Notes under the pieces: generated by a model
Told to the model about the DNA's origin: nothing
The model's database searches: none
The model's input: only the letters and a program-made list of their open reading frames with translations
Program-made: the position numbers and the translations under genes
In this document: positions 8,915-17,380 of the stretch, piece after piece
How positions within the stretch are numbered: the first letter of the stretch is position 1
Layout: every line of letters starts with the position of its first letter
DNA from: GCA-2746795 sp963747345
Lineage (GTDB): Bacteria; Chloroflexota; Anaerolineae; Promineifilales; Promineifilaceae
Assembly: GCA_963747345.1 (NCBI GenBank)
Contig: CAVVFA010000020.1
Location: 113,561 to 177,560, forward strand
DNA length: 64,000 nt
Direction: 5' to 3'

Positions 8915-8953
8915 TTGTTTACTGTTCACTGTTTACTGTTCACTGTTTACTGA
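8915..8953. repeat. Short tandem repeat between sdhA and sdhB
   Basis: The unit TGTTTACTGTTCAC occurs twice in tandem with a partial third copy, after two CAGTGACC(C/T)G copies. The spacer is 81 bases and does not end in a terminator; AGGAGA at 8959-8964 serves sdhB. Confidence 0.7.
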
Positions 8954-8968
8954 TTTTAGGAGACAGCT

Positions 8969-9688
8969 ATGCAAGTACAATTACGCATCCGTCGTTTTAA
9001 CCCCGAGAAAGATAAAAAGGCTTATTGGGGTGATTTTACCCTGAATGATGTCAATCCCACCGACACAGTATTGGATGTGCTGAATCGCGTGAAATGGGAA
9101 ATCGATGGCACTTTATCTCTGCGCCGTTCCTGCGCGCATGGGGTCTGCGGCTCAGATGCTTTGCGCATCAATGGCTCGAATGCCCTGGCCTGTAAAACCC
9201 TGGTAAAGCGTTTGGGAAAAGGCGATTCTGTAAAAATCCAGGTGGAGCCGATCCTCGGCCTGCCCGTGATCAAAGATTTGATTGTGGATATGGAACCGTT
9301 CATGGCTCATTACCGCGAAGTCATGCCCTTCCTCATCAACGATTCTCCTCTGCCAGCAGATGGGCGGGAACGTTTGCAGTCACAAGAAGATCGTATGCGC
9401 TTTGACGATACCACCAAGTGTATTCTCTGCGCTTGTTGTACCACGTCTTGCCCTAGTTTCTGGGCCAATGACAAGTACGTGGGACCAGCGGCTATTGTTC
9501 AGGCACATCGTTTTATCTTTGACACCCGCGACGAAGGTGCTGAAGAGCGTCTGAAGGTGGTTGGCGATACCTTTGGTGTCTGGCGCTGCCGCACGAATTT
9601 CAACTGCACCAGTGCTTGCCCGCGTGAAATCGAAGTGACTGAAGCGATTGCTCAAGTGAAAAAAGTTCTGGCAACTGGCGAAATCTAA
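8969..9688 (+). CDS. sdhB: Succinate dehydrogenase iron-sulfur subunit
   Basis: 239 residues. Passes electrons from FAD to the quinone site. The 2Fe-2S ligands are in SCAHGVCGSDALR and the later NALAC; the 4Fe-4S and 3Fe-4S ligands are in CILCACCTTSCP and CRTNFNCTSACPR. Last gene of sdhCDAB; a strong terminator follows. The stop is two bases before an AACGGCCGTT copy (9690). Confidence 0.97.
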   Translation: MQVQLRIRRFNPEKDKKAYWGDFTLNDVNPTDTVLDVLNRVKWEIDGTLSLRRSCAHGVCGSDALRINGSNALACKTLVKRLGKGDSVKIQVEPILGLPVIKDLIVDMEPFMAHYREVMPFLINDSPLPADGRERLQSQEDRMRFDDTTKCILCACCTTSCPSFWANDKYVGPAAIVQAHRFIFDTRDEGAEERLKVVGDTFGVWRCRTNFNCTSACPREIEVTEAIAQVKKVLATGEI

Positions 9689-9715
9689 AAACGGCCGTTG
9701 CTCGACAAATAATCA

Positions 9716-9754
9716 AAAAAGCCAATGTTTCCCGTAAAGGGGCATTGGCTTTTT
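9716..9754 (+). terminator. Terminator of the sdh operon
   Basis: AAAAAGCCAATG at 9716-9727 pairs perfectly with CATTGGCTTTTT at 9743-9754, followed by a T-rich run. Classic rho-independent structure. Confidence 0.85.
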
Positions 9755-9773
9755 CTTTATCAAGGAGGAATTC

Positions 9774-10362
9774 ATGCTTTCCACTCGTTTTACGACAGCA
9801 TTGAGTGTTGCTACGGAGTTACACGTTTACCAGGAACGAAAAGGGAAAGGGGAACCGTATGTGGCGCATTTGTTAGGGGTGACCAGTTTGGTGCTAGAAA
9901 ATGGCGGCACAGAAGATGAAGCCATCGCCGCGCTGCTGCACGACACTCTTGAAGACCAAAGCCACCGTTTTGCTGGTGGGGCAAATGCGTTGCGCGACTA
10001 CATTCAGGACCGGTTTGGGGCGCGGGTTTTGGAGATTGTTGAAGCGTGTACGGATGCGGATGTGCAACCGAAGCCGCCGTGGAAAGAGCGTAAAGTTGAG
10101 TATCTCAATCATTTGGCAACGGCCGATGCCTCTGTGTTGTTGGTTTCTTGTGCGGATAAGTTACACAATGCGCGTTCTATTCTGCAAGACTACCGGCAAA
10201 TCGGGGAAGCATTATGGCCGCGCTTTCAGAGGCGGAAAGGAAGGCACATTATGGTATTACCGTTCTCTGGTAGAAGCATTCGCCAACAATCCTGCTTCAC
10301 CGCCTCAGTTGCAAGCGGAATTAGCACGAACGATTAGGGAGATTGACGGTCTCGTTTCGTAA
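9774..10362 (+). CDS. HD-domain phosphohydrolase (frameshifted)
   Basis: About 195 residues once one extra base near 10224-10231 is removed. N-terminal part resembles the RelA/SpoT hydrolase-type HD fold: YVAHLLGV, ALLHDTLED (the HD pair) and ADKLHNAR (the distal Asp). After the break the conserved tail GGKEGTLWYYRSLVEAF continues in the +1 frame to the stop at 10362. Length 589 bases is one over a multiple of three, consistent with a single insertion. Likely a small alarmone- or nucleotide-hydrolysing protein; substrate not determinable. GGAGG precedes the ATG. Confidence 0.75.
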
Positions 10363-10399
10363 CTACAATTTTTAGGATCGATTCACCTATTTGTTTTGT

Positions 10400-10546
10400 A
10401 TGTCATTCTTGTTCTCGTTCATGTGGATGCCACTTTTCTACTTGATGTGTGTCGCCGAGGAACGGGATTTGGTGGTACGATACGGGCAACCGCATCTGGA
10501 TTACCAGAAACAAGCCGGTTTTTTATTACCCAACTTTCAAAAATAA
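10400..10546 (+). pseudogene. C-terminal remnant of a PEMT/ICMT-like methyltransferase
   Basis: A 48-codon open stretch translates to a hydrophobic segment followed by AEERDLVVRYGQPHLDYQ and a FLLPNF end. This is the characteristic tail of isoprenylcysteine or phospholipid methyltransferases (E..DL...G..Y..Y...V..F.P). The four-helix N-terminal part is absent upstream, so this is a truncated copy. It ends ten bases before the lipoprotein start. Confidence 0.5.
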
Positions 10547-10556
10547 GGAGTTTTGC

Positions 10557-10958
10557 ATGAGACACATCAAATTTCTGTTCGTTATTTCAATATTTTTAAT
10601 GGTGCTGGTTGGCTGTCAAAAAGTATCTGACACCCGCACCGAGTTCTGCGATTCACTGCGTGGCGTGGGCGCAGATGCCGTTGCCTTCAAAGAGGCTAAA
10701 GTTACTGAGCCTGTCTCTGAAGTTAGAACAACGATGGAATCTTTACAGCAAAAGAGGCGAAACCTGGAACGCCTGGCAAGAATCACTCAAATTGAAGGGC
10801 TGGATAAACTGGTCACCGCCATTGATGCGGTGGCTGAGGCTGTGGCCGAAGTTTCAGGCAATACATTGGGGCCAGCCGTTGAGAAAGTCAATACGGCCGG
10901 AGCCAATTTAGAAAGCGCTTATTTGGAGTTGAATGACGCCGTTTGCGCGGCAAAATAG
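10557..10958 (+). CDS. Small lipoprotein of unknown function
   Basis: 133 residues from ATG 10557, preceded by AATAAGGAG. The signal peptide FLFVISIFLMVLVGC ends in a lipobox (LVGC, Cys about residue 20). The mature part is strongly helical, with heptad-like SLQQKRRNLERLARITQI and an Ala-rich C-terminal helix. No family recognised. The frame is open upstream of this ATG but overlaps the methyltransferase remnant and lacks a signal peptide. Confidence 0.7.
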   Translation: MRHIKFLFVISIFLMVLVGCQKVSDTRTEFCDSLRGVGADAVAFKEAKVTEPVSEVRTTMESLQQKRRNLERLARITQIEGLDKLVTAIDAVAEAVAEVSGNTLGPAVEKVNTAGANLESAYLELNDAVCAAK

Positions 10959-10969
10959 TAAGTGAGGCA

Positions 10970-11020
10970 AGACCTCCGAGGCTGGCGATAGCAAAACATC
11001 GCTAAAAACCTCGGAGGTCT
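10970..11020 (+). terminator. Strong hairpin after the lipoprotein gene
   Basis: AGACCTCCGAGG at 10970-10981 pairs perfectly with CCTCGGAGGTCT at 11009-11020; an inner GCGAT/ATCGC stem lies in the loop. There is no T-run, so it may be a repeat element instead of a simple terminator. Confidence 0.6.
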
Positions 11021-11082
11021 GAAGAAGCCTGAGTCTTTCAGCAAGTTCAAGGACAACCTGTCAAAGGCTGGCATGTGCCGGC

Positions 11083-11096
11083 CTTCGACAAGTTCA
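11083..11096. repeat. TGAGCYTGTCGAAG-family repeat copy
   Basis: CTTCGACAAGTTCA is a variant of the dispersed repeat also present at 15851, 16873/16903 and 62517/62537. Here it lies just upstream of the nitroreductase-like gene, next to a degenerate opposite arm (GAGTCTTTCAGCAAG). Confidence 0.6.
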
Positions 11097-11129
11097 GGCT
11101 TCGCCGCACGTTACAATATGGAACAAATC

Positions 11130-11622
11130 ATGGCTGAAAAAATCAAAGATGTAACACCACCAACCGGTCTAAATCGTCTGCATGTTTCGCCTGCCTATCT
11201 GGTTTTACAAACTCCATATCGGCTGGCTGTTGGGTGACCGTTTTCTGCTGCTCAATCACGTAGGACGCAAAAGCGGACAGGCGCGTCAAGTGGTTTTAGA
11301 AGTTGTGGGTCACGACAAAAAAACAGACACGTATTATGTAGCTTCTGGTTTTGGCCCTCAGGCGCAATGGTTTCAAAATTTGCAGCAGACAACGGCCGTT
11401 TCCATTCAAGTTGGCCGCAAAAAGATGCCTGTCACCGCTCGTATTTTGTCCCCTGAGGAATCAGGAAATACGATGGTCGCCTACGCCCACAACCATCCTA
11501 AAGCTGCCAAAAACCTGATGAAATTTTGTGGTTATCACGTCGATGGCTCAGATGAGGATTATTTTGTGATGGGGTCGGAGCACATTCCGTTTGTGGCCTT
11601 TGAGCCGAGAGATGAAGGATGA
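11130..11622 (+). CDS. Deazaflavin (F420)-dependent nitroreductase family protein (frameshifted)
   Basis: The DDN-type core runs from FRLPIWFYKLHIGWLLG through LLNHVGRKSGQARQVVLEVV and the C-terminal VGRKKMPVTAR strands. The usual N terminus (TPPTGLNRL) is present upstream in another frame from ATG 11130; one extra base near 11180 breaks it. Restored length is about 163 residues. The family binds F420 and reduces various substrates; whether this organism makes F420 cannot be judged here. Its TGA overlaps the next ATG (ATGA at 11619). Confidence 0.7.
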
Positions 11623-12316
11623 GAGATGAAATGAAGAAACGGCCGTTTTTCATCCCAGGATTAGTTGGCTTAGCTGTCATCCTGGTCAGCGTGCTCAACC
11701 TTCTGGTATTTCCGCAAACGTCACCAGAGCAAATCGAGGGTCTTCGCTCGCCGATTATTGCCTTTGAGTTCGCTGAAACAGTAGAAGAAATCAGCACACT
11801 ATTTGGACGCAGATGGTTCCCCAGAGCAAACAAACATGATCCGTAAAATGGATCAAGGGAATTACCTGGACTATCTTTACATGCTGCTCTACAGTGGCTT
11901 TCTGTTCAGTTTTGCTTGGCTGGCAGCAAAACAAACTGGTCAAAAATGGGTTTATGCCGGGGCTGTTTTGGCGGTGTTGGCATTGATTGGGGATGCGCTG
12001 GAGAATGTGCAGTTGCTCACCATTACGGCCAATTTGCAAAGCGGGGATTTTCTGGCGGCGCTAACACGGCTTCACTGGTTGACATGGTTGAAATGGAGCA
12101 GTTTGGCGTTGTACTTCTTGCTGATGGCGGGCTGGTTTTGGGAAAACGGCCGTTTTGCCAAACTCATCGCTGTCACAGGCATCTATCACCTTCCTGCTCG
12201 GTCTCGCCTCGTTCATCCAGCGAGGCCCCACCACAGAACCATTCACCCTGGCCGTCGCCCTCATGTTCCTGCTCATGATCATTTTCTGCTTCACCACCAA
12301 AAAAGTTAACACTTAA
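11619..12316 (+). CDS. Four-helix membrane protein (frameshifted twice)
   Basis: About 231 residues after removing one extra base near 11805 and one near 12175; 698 bases is two over a multiple of three, as expected. Segments: an N-terminal helix (PGLVGLAVILVSVLNLLVF), a soluble EFAETVEEISTLFG stretch, then three helices (YLYMLLYSGFLFSFAWLA, WVYAGAVLAVLALIGDALENV and a C-terminal ALMFLLMIIFCF). The DALENVQLL motif resembles small integral membrane proteins of unknown role. Two AACGGCCGTT copies (11638, 12145) lie inside it, both shaping KRPFF/NGRF peptides. Confidence 0.6.
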
Positions 12317-12325
12317 TCCAATAGA

Positions 12326-13187
12326 TTAAGAAAAAGCCTCCGCCAACGCTTGATGCATCACCGCAACAGGTGCCTCTACACCAGTCCACATCTTGAATCC
12401 GATAGCGCCCTGATAAACCAACATGCCCAGGCCATCCAATGTTTGGGCACCACGGGCTTCTGCTTCCCGCAGGAAAGGCGTGCGCGGTGGATTTGGAATC
12501 ACGTCACAAACCAGCATAGTGGCGGTTATGTGGTCATACTTGATATTCGGTTTACCGTCTATATCTGGGTAAAGACCGATTGAGGTTGCATTGACGAGGA
12601 TATCGGTATCTTCTGGGATTGAAACCTCGCTTGCCCAGGAAACAAACTTAGCGGAAACGGCCGTTTTTCTCATTGAGATGATCGACAAGTTGTTGTCCTC
12701 GCTCCTGATTACGATTGACGATGATGACCTGACTGGCTCCAGCTAATGCCAGTTCCACACCAATCGCTCGTGCCGCCCCACCTGCACCCAAAATCACAAC
12801 CTTTTTGGCAACAGGTTCCAAACTGGCGTCCTCACGCAAGGAACGGAGAAAGCCCTTGCCGTCAGTGTTCTCACCGATGAGTTTGTCACCTTCCCGACGC
12901 ACTGTGTTGACTGCCCCAATCAAAGCGGCATCAGGCGCGATTTCGTCCAGATATTCCAGAACCGCAATTTTATGGGGGATGGTTAGGTTAATTCCCTGTA
13001 AGCCCAAAGCGCGAATCCCAGTCATTGCACCAGCCAAATCTGCTGCCCTAACCTCAAAGTTTTGATAACGCCAGTTGAGTCCTTTGGCCTTGAATGCCGC
13101 TTCAATCATGACGATGGTTGGATTTTCAGCGATGGGCTGACCTAAAACGCCGACTAATTCTGCTTTATAGTTTGTAGATGCTGACAT
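12326..13187 (-). CDS. aroE: Shikimate dehydrogenase (frameshifted)
   Basis: About 286 residues. Reduces 3-dehydroshikimate to shikimate with NADPH. N-terminal substrate segment LVGVLGQPIAENPTIVM, catalytic Lys in NLTIPHK, Asp in ENTDGKGF, NADP fold VVILGAGGAARA and the NRN motif after the next strand. The frame breaks at 12660-12672, where five A residues precede CGGCCGTTTCC on the coding strand; four would keep the frame, giving LNEKTAVSAKF. The break is thus in a homopolymer touching an iterated palindrome. Start ATG 13187 (MSASTNYK), with AAAAGGAAAAAC upstream. Confidence 0.85.
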
Positions 13188-13209
13188 GTTGTTTTTCCTT
13201 TTCGTTACT

Positions 13210-13257
13210 CGGCGAATAAATTCGCCGCAACGTCTACGAAGTCGGCCTACGCCGACT
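13210..13257. repeat. Two adjacent short palindromes upstream of aroE
   Basis: CGGCGAAT-AA-ATTCGCCG (13210-13227) and AGTCGGC-CTAC-GCCGACT (13240-13257). They lie in the aroE leader and could regulate it or be repeat remnants. Confidence 0.5.
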
Positions 13258-13300
13258 AATATCTCTCGAGAGACCTTAATTGAACGCAAGTTAGCCAAAT

Positions 13301-13327
13301 ATCCCGGAAGCTTGGAGCTTCCGGGAT
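13301..13327 (-). terminator. Terminator of the xylanase gene
   Basis: ATCCCGGAAGC (13301-13311) and GCTTCCGGGAT (13317-13327) form a perfect 11-base stem with a 5-base loop, ten bases past the xylanase stop. Confidence 0.7.
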
Positions 13328-13336
13328 GTTTCATGC

Positions 13337-16177
13337 TTAAGGCCCGAACATGAGCAAACCTAGTCGGGATGTATTTTGATAAGACAGATGCGTGGGGTCA
13401 TTCCAGGTGACGACGCTATCACGAATACCACTTCCATTCTCGTCGTTGTTGACTTGAAAATCGAAGCCAATAATCATGCCTGCTTGCGGCTGAATGGCAT
13501 CCAAGAGAATGGCAAGCTCGATGACGTAACCATCATCCGTGAGCCGAGAGACGCTGGTGATTTTTTCAGCAGCGGCTCCGCCCAGGAAGCTTTGCTCGTT
13601 ATCAAAGTTGATGCGGTATTGACCATCGTCCGGCTGATAAACTGGGGTTTTGGCGTTATTTTGGTCAACATATATCTCGATGGAGTCTTGTTCCCAAGGA
13701 TTGCCGGCTTTTTTACTCAACAGGGCATCGGTGACAGTAACGTAAGCATAGAGATAAGCATCATCCCACATGGTTTTGACTGTTGCTGTTGAACCGCTGT
13801 CTCCGAGAACCCAAACGGCCGTTTCCACTTCTTCCACGTCAGCCCACATCTCATCTTCTTCGCCATCAATGACAGGGGTTCCGTAAACGGCCGTTGTCAT
13901 TCTCGCCGCCTCCATTAATTTCAAAATACCATACTTCGAAGTATCACTGTCCTGGCTGTGGGAGCGGTCATTCCAAGAAATCGGTGCATCTGGTGTGGTG
14001 GCGCGGGCAATACGCACATCAAAACCAAGTTCGTCACCAACAGAAGCAGCACTCAGCGGAATCGCCATCTCCATCGCATGACGGCTATCATCACCAGCCC
14101 CGGCCACCACAACGCCTTCACAATCCACACATTCACCGCCTTGTACGGTGAGGTGCAGTTCGTCGCCCTCATAGGTTTCCGTCTTGCCATTGTTGGCGTC
14201 GATAAAAACGTCAACAGTTTCCACATCATAACCCGGGCCTTCAGCCATCAGGAACAGGTAGAGATTGTTTTCATCCCAGCGCGTTTGGTAACTGAGCGCC
14301 AAATCTTCTGAAGCTGGCAGCGGAATCCAGGGTTGTGCGCCCCAGAGGTCATCCAGTTGACCATCAATCTCTGGCGTGCCTTTGGGGATGTCCACTTTCA
14401 CATTCCAAATGGGCAATTGATCCGGATCGACGATGCCCCAGTAAGCATCTTTGGCCTGCAAGGATTCATCAAATGGCAGCGGCAAATTTAGGCGCGTAAT
14501 CGGCCAGGTTTTGAGCCAGGTATGGTCGTCGGCCATGCCCCAAAACGTCACCGTCTCGATGTTTTCTGCCTGCCGGGCAAAGACCTCAAATAGTTCTTTA
14601 TAGCGATAACCTTGCCACACCAACACATCTTCCGGCACCTCTGTATAGGTATCGGTATCGTTGGTATAAACGCTCATATCTAATTCGGTGATATGCACAT
14701 CGCCCAGTTCAGCAAATAGTTCGATGGTCTGTTCTACAGCCGCCGCCGAGGGGCTTTGCACGTTGGTATGCATCTGCATGCCAATGCCATCAATTGGCAC
14801 ACCATCCGCTTGCATTTCCTGCACTAAATTGATAATACACGTCCGTTTTGCCGGGTCAGTGGTGGAATAGTCGTTGATTATCAAGGGCGTATCGGGCACC
14901 ACTTCATCGGCAACGCGGAAGGCAGTAGCAATGTATTCCTTGCCCGTCAATTCATACCATGGACTGCGGCGCATACAATCATCCTCGGCCGGGTCGATAA
15001 CCTCATTGACTACATCCCATAGGACAATATCGTCTTTATAGCGTTCGGTGATGGCGCGGATATGGGTTTCCAGCCGCTGCAAAACCAGCGCCTTGCTTTC
15101 TGCGGATGGTTCCAGCGGCTTGCCGTCTGCGTCCTCAAACATCCAGTCTGGCACCTGATTGTGCCACATCAGGGTATGCCCATGCACCGCCAGACCATTC
15201 TCGCGGGCAAATGCCACGAGTTTATCGGCTTCATCCCAGGCAAATTCCCCTTCACGCGGCTGGATGGAAACGGGTTTCATCACATTTTCGGCGGTAACGA
15301 TGTTGAAATGACGGGTCAGCAAGTCAGCGTGAAATTCACTGTCTAGTTGAGACGGCTCGACGGCTGCTCCCACCAAAAATTGGTCAGCAAAGGTTTCATG
15401 GAGCGAGGGGATGTCGGTTTGAGGTGGCATCACAACGGCTTTATTGGGGTCTACAAACTCGGTGATGTTGACATCATCCATGTAGAAATCAACGAGTTCT
15501 TCCGCTGGGCTTGCTAACGTTAGCAATAGTTCATCGACAGCACCACTGTAGGAATATTTGCCACTAAAGCGCACCCATTTCGGTTCAGTTATGCCCAATA
15601 AGGGACTAGCGGCAATCCATTCGGAAACGGCCGTTTCCCCACTAGGAGTGCGCTGCATGGTAAGCACAAACTGGCTTTCTGGTTCACCATCCGCCACCCG
15701 CGCATAGCCACTAATGTTGTAAGTCACATCCGGCTCCATCAGTTCAGACACATCAAGGGCTACGCCGTGCCCTGTTTCCATGCGGTCTGTAACCAGAATG
15801 CTTTGTGTGCCTGAATTGGCGTAATCGGTTGAAACGGTAACGCTTTCTACTGAGCCTGTCGAAGTGGCCGTTTCCCCTGTCGGTATCCAACCCTGTGTCG
15901 TGCCATCTTCAAAATTAAAGAGCGCGTCATAAACAGCCACATCAACCACTTCTGCCTCTTCATTAATTTCTGGTACTACTGTGGGAACGGCCGTTGGCTG
16001 TACTGTCGGCTCTAAAATCGGTACATCTGTCGGCACGTCTGTTGGTACATCTGTTGGTTCTACGGTAGTAGAATCTGTTGGCGCTGGTGTCGGGGCGGCG
16101 CTGCTACAGCCCATCATCATGAGGCCAACAATAAACACCCATACCATCACTGAAATAACCTTCTTCAATTTAAGCAT
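13337..16177 (-). CDS. Secreted GH10 endo-xylanase lipoprotein with CBMs
   Basis: 946 residues from ATG 16177 (MLKLKK), chosen because a lipoprotein signal ending in LMMMGC follows and GGGAGAAAA precedes. Order: signal and lipobox (1-23), Pro/Thr linker with a TDVP triplet repeat, a CBM4/9/22-like jelly roll (about 86-236), GH10 catalytic domain (about 259-589), two CBM9-like domains (about 592-752 and 759-946). Acid/base Glu is in WDVVNEV near 389, nucleophile in HITELDMS near 497. It should cleave beta-1,4-xylan at the cell surface. Four AACGGCCGTT copies and one TGAGCCTGTCGAAG repeat lie inside the coding region. Confidence 0.93.
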   Translation of the reverse strand: MLKLKKVISVMVWVFIVGLMMMGCSSAAPTPAPTDSTTVEPTDVPTDVPTDVPILEPTVQPTAVPTVVPEINEEAEVVDVAVYDALFNFEDGTTQGWIPTGETATSTGSVESVTVSTDYANSGTQSILVTDRMETGHGVALDVSELMEPDVTYNISGYARVADGEPESQFVLTMQRTPSGETAVSEWIAASPLLGITEPKWVRFSGKYSYSGAVDELLLTLASPAEELVDFYMDDVNITEFVDPNKAVVMPPQTDIPSLHETFADQFLVGAAVEPSQLDSEFHADLLTRHFNIVTAENVMKPVSIQPREGEFAWDEADKLVAFARENGLAVHGHTLMWHNQVPDWMFEDADGKPLEPSAESKALVLQRLETHIRAITERYKDDIVLWDVVNEVIDPAEDDCMRRSPWYELTGKEYIATAFRVADEVVPDTPLIINDYSTTDPAKRTCIINLVQEMQADGVPIDGIGMQMHTNVQSPSAAAVEQTIELFAELGDVHITELDMSVYTNDTDTYTEVPEDVLVWQGYRYKELFEVFARQAENIETVTFWGMADDHTWLKTWPITRLNLPLPFDESLQAKDAYWGIVDPDQLPIWNVKVDIPKGTPEIDGQLDDLWGAQPWIPLPASEDLALSYQTRWDENNLYLFLMAEGPGYDVETVDVFIDANNGKTETYEGDELHLTVQGGECVDCEGVVVAGAGDDSRHAMEMAIPLSAASVGDELGFDVRIARATTPDAPISWNDRSHSQDSDTSKYGILKLMEAARMTTAVYGTPVIDGEEDEMWADVEEVETAVWVLGDSGSTATVKTMWDDAYLYAYVTVTDALLSKKAGNPWEQDSIEIYVDQNNAKTPVYQPDDGQYRINFDNEQSFLGGAAAEKITSVSRLTDDGYVIELAILLDAIQPQAGMIIGFDFQVNNDENGSGIRDSVVTWNDPTHLSYQNTSRLGLLMFGP
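15851..15864. repeat. TGAGCYTGTCGAAG repeat inside the xylanase gene
   Basis: TGAGCCTGTCGAAG, identical to the arm at 62517, lies in frame in the linker/CBM boundary and encodes part of STGSVES. Its presence in a coding region suggests insertion of the repeat or independent drift to the same motif. Confidence 0.6.
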
Positions 16178-16395
16178 TTTTTCTCCCTGTTCCTTTGACT
16201 CTTTATCCTGCCAAGAATCTACATGACCACTGTTTCCTACAAAAGCGGGCGCGCATATCAACAATCTCAACCAGATTTTAACAGGCAAGTGCAGCTTTGC
16301 AAACGCTTGCAGTTTCTTGGTTTGCGTTAACCTGTCAGATGGAAACGGCCGTTTCTTGCAAATAATTCACATCATCACCTAAGCACTCGGAACGA

Positions 16396-16875
16396 TTGAC
16401 ACAAATTGCTGGTATCATGTATCATCCGCACACGGTAGCTATGGAAAATGAAGCAGGGCGTGTATTCCACAAAGTGACGTTAGGCGATTTAAGCCAGGTT
16501 CGGCAGTATGTGCGGGAAACGGCCGTTTCCTACTGCGGTGCATCGGCGGCAATCGACGAACTGGTCACCGCGATGAATGAGGCGGTTTCTAATATTGTCC
16601 GGCATGGGTACAAGAATGAACCGGGTAATATCAAAGTGACGATTGGTTGCAGTGGCGATGTAGTCCAGGTGATACTGCTCGACAATGGCCTTCACTTCGA
16701 CCCCACCCAGGTCGCTCGTCCCGACACGACATTGCCTTTAGCAGAACGGCCGTTTGGTGGCTTAGGCGTCCATATGATGCGTGAATTCTGTGATGAACTG
16801 ATCTACCGTCGCACTGAAAACGATGGAAATGAGTTAACTTTATTAAAGCGCTTAGACTCAGGAGTCGAGGGTTGA
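16396..16875 (+). CDS. RsbW-like anti-sigma factor histidine-kinase-fold ATPase
   Basis: 159 residues; ATG 16441 (MENEAGRVF) is an alternative, likelier start. The HATPase fold is clear: N box NEAVSNIVRHGY, G1 box DNGLHFDP, G2 box GGLGVHMMREF. Members of this family bind a sigma factor or phosphorylate a STAS antagonist. The next two genes encode such an antagonist and a PP2C phosphatase, so the three form a partner-switching module; which sigma factor is controlled cannot be seen. AACGGCCGTT copies are at 16518 and 16745. Confidence 0.85.
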   Translation: MTQIAGIMYHPHTVAMENEAGRVFHKVTLGDLSQVRQYVRETAVSYCGASAAIDELVTAMNEAVSNIVRHGYKNEPGNIKVTIGCSGDVVQVILLDNGLHFDPTQVARPDTTLPLAERPFGGLGVHMMREFCDELIYRRTENDGNELTLLKRLDSGVEG

Positions 16876-16916
16876 GCTTGTCGAAGCCCGTCACGCACCA
16901 GCCTTCGACAAGCTCA
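16873..16916. repeat. Inverted TGAGCYTGTCGAAG repeat pair
   Basis: TGAGCTTGTCGAAG at 16873-16886 and its exact complement at 16903-16916 form a 14-base stem between the anti-sigma and antagonist genes. Its left arm touches the 3' end of the upstream gene. Could attenuate transcription inside the operon. Confidence 0.75.
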
Positions 16917-16947
16917 GGCTTCGTAGGAAATCTCAAGGAGGCATTTC

Positions 16948-17370
16948 ATGCTTGATATAGCTGAAACCAAAGTAGAGGGAACTGTCCCAGTGACAATCTT
17001 ACGTTTAACAGGCGAATTAGACGCCTCAAATTACGAGTCGCTTATTGTGCAAACACAGGCTTATTACGCTGATGGCATCCGCAATCTGCTGCTCGATCTC
17101 GAAAAACTGACCTTTGTGTCAAGTTCCGGTTTGGTTGCCTTGCACAACATGGCGCTCGTCATGCGTGGCGAAACGTTAGAAGACGCCGAGGAAGGGTGGC
17201 GAGCCTTTCATGCCATCTCGCGTGATTTAGGCAAAGCGACTGGCCCGGAAGCACATTTCAAGCTGCTCAAGCCACAGCCTCTCGTGCTCAAAGTATTAAC
17301 CACTGCCGGTTTTACCACAGTGATGACCGTATTTGAAGATGAGGAAACGGCCGTTGCGTCGTTTGCCTGA
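16948..17370 (+). CDS. STAS-domain anti-sigma factor antagonist
   Basis: 140 residues, longer than the usual 100-115. STAS signature: ILRLTGELDASNYESL, then LLLDLEKLTFVSSSGLVAL, whose SSG serines include the phospho-acceptor. An extra segment of about 25 residues (RGETLEDAEEGWRAFHAI) lies between the acceptor helix and the last strand. GGAGG precedes the start. It should be phosphorylated by the upstream kinase and dephosphorylated by the downstream phosphatase. Confidence 0.88.
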   Translation: MLDIAETKVEGTVPVTILRLTGELDASNYESLIVQTQAYYADGIRNLLLDLEKLTFVSSSGLVALHNMALVMRGETLEDAEEGWRAFHAISRDLGKATGPEAHFKLLKPQPLVLKVLTTAGFTTVMTVFEDEETAVASFA

Positions 17371-17380
17371 CGGCTAAATA

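Noticed and set aside
9690..9699. AACGGCCGTT as part of the sdh terminator
   Set aside because: The palindrome is 17 bases upstream of the terminator stem and occurs all over the window in non-terminator positions.
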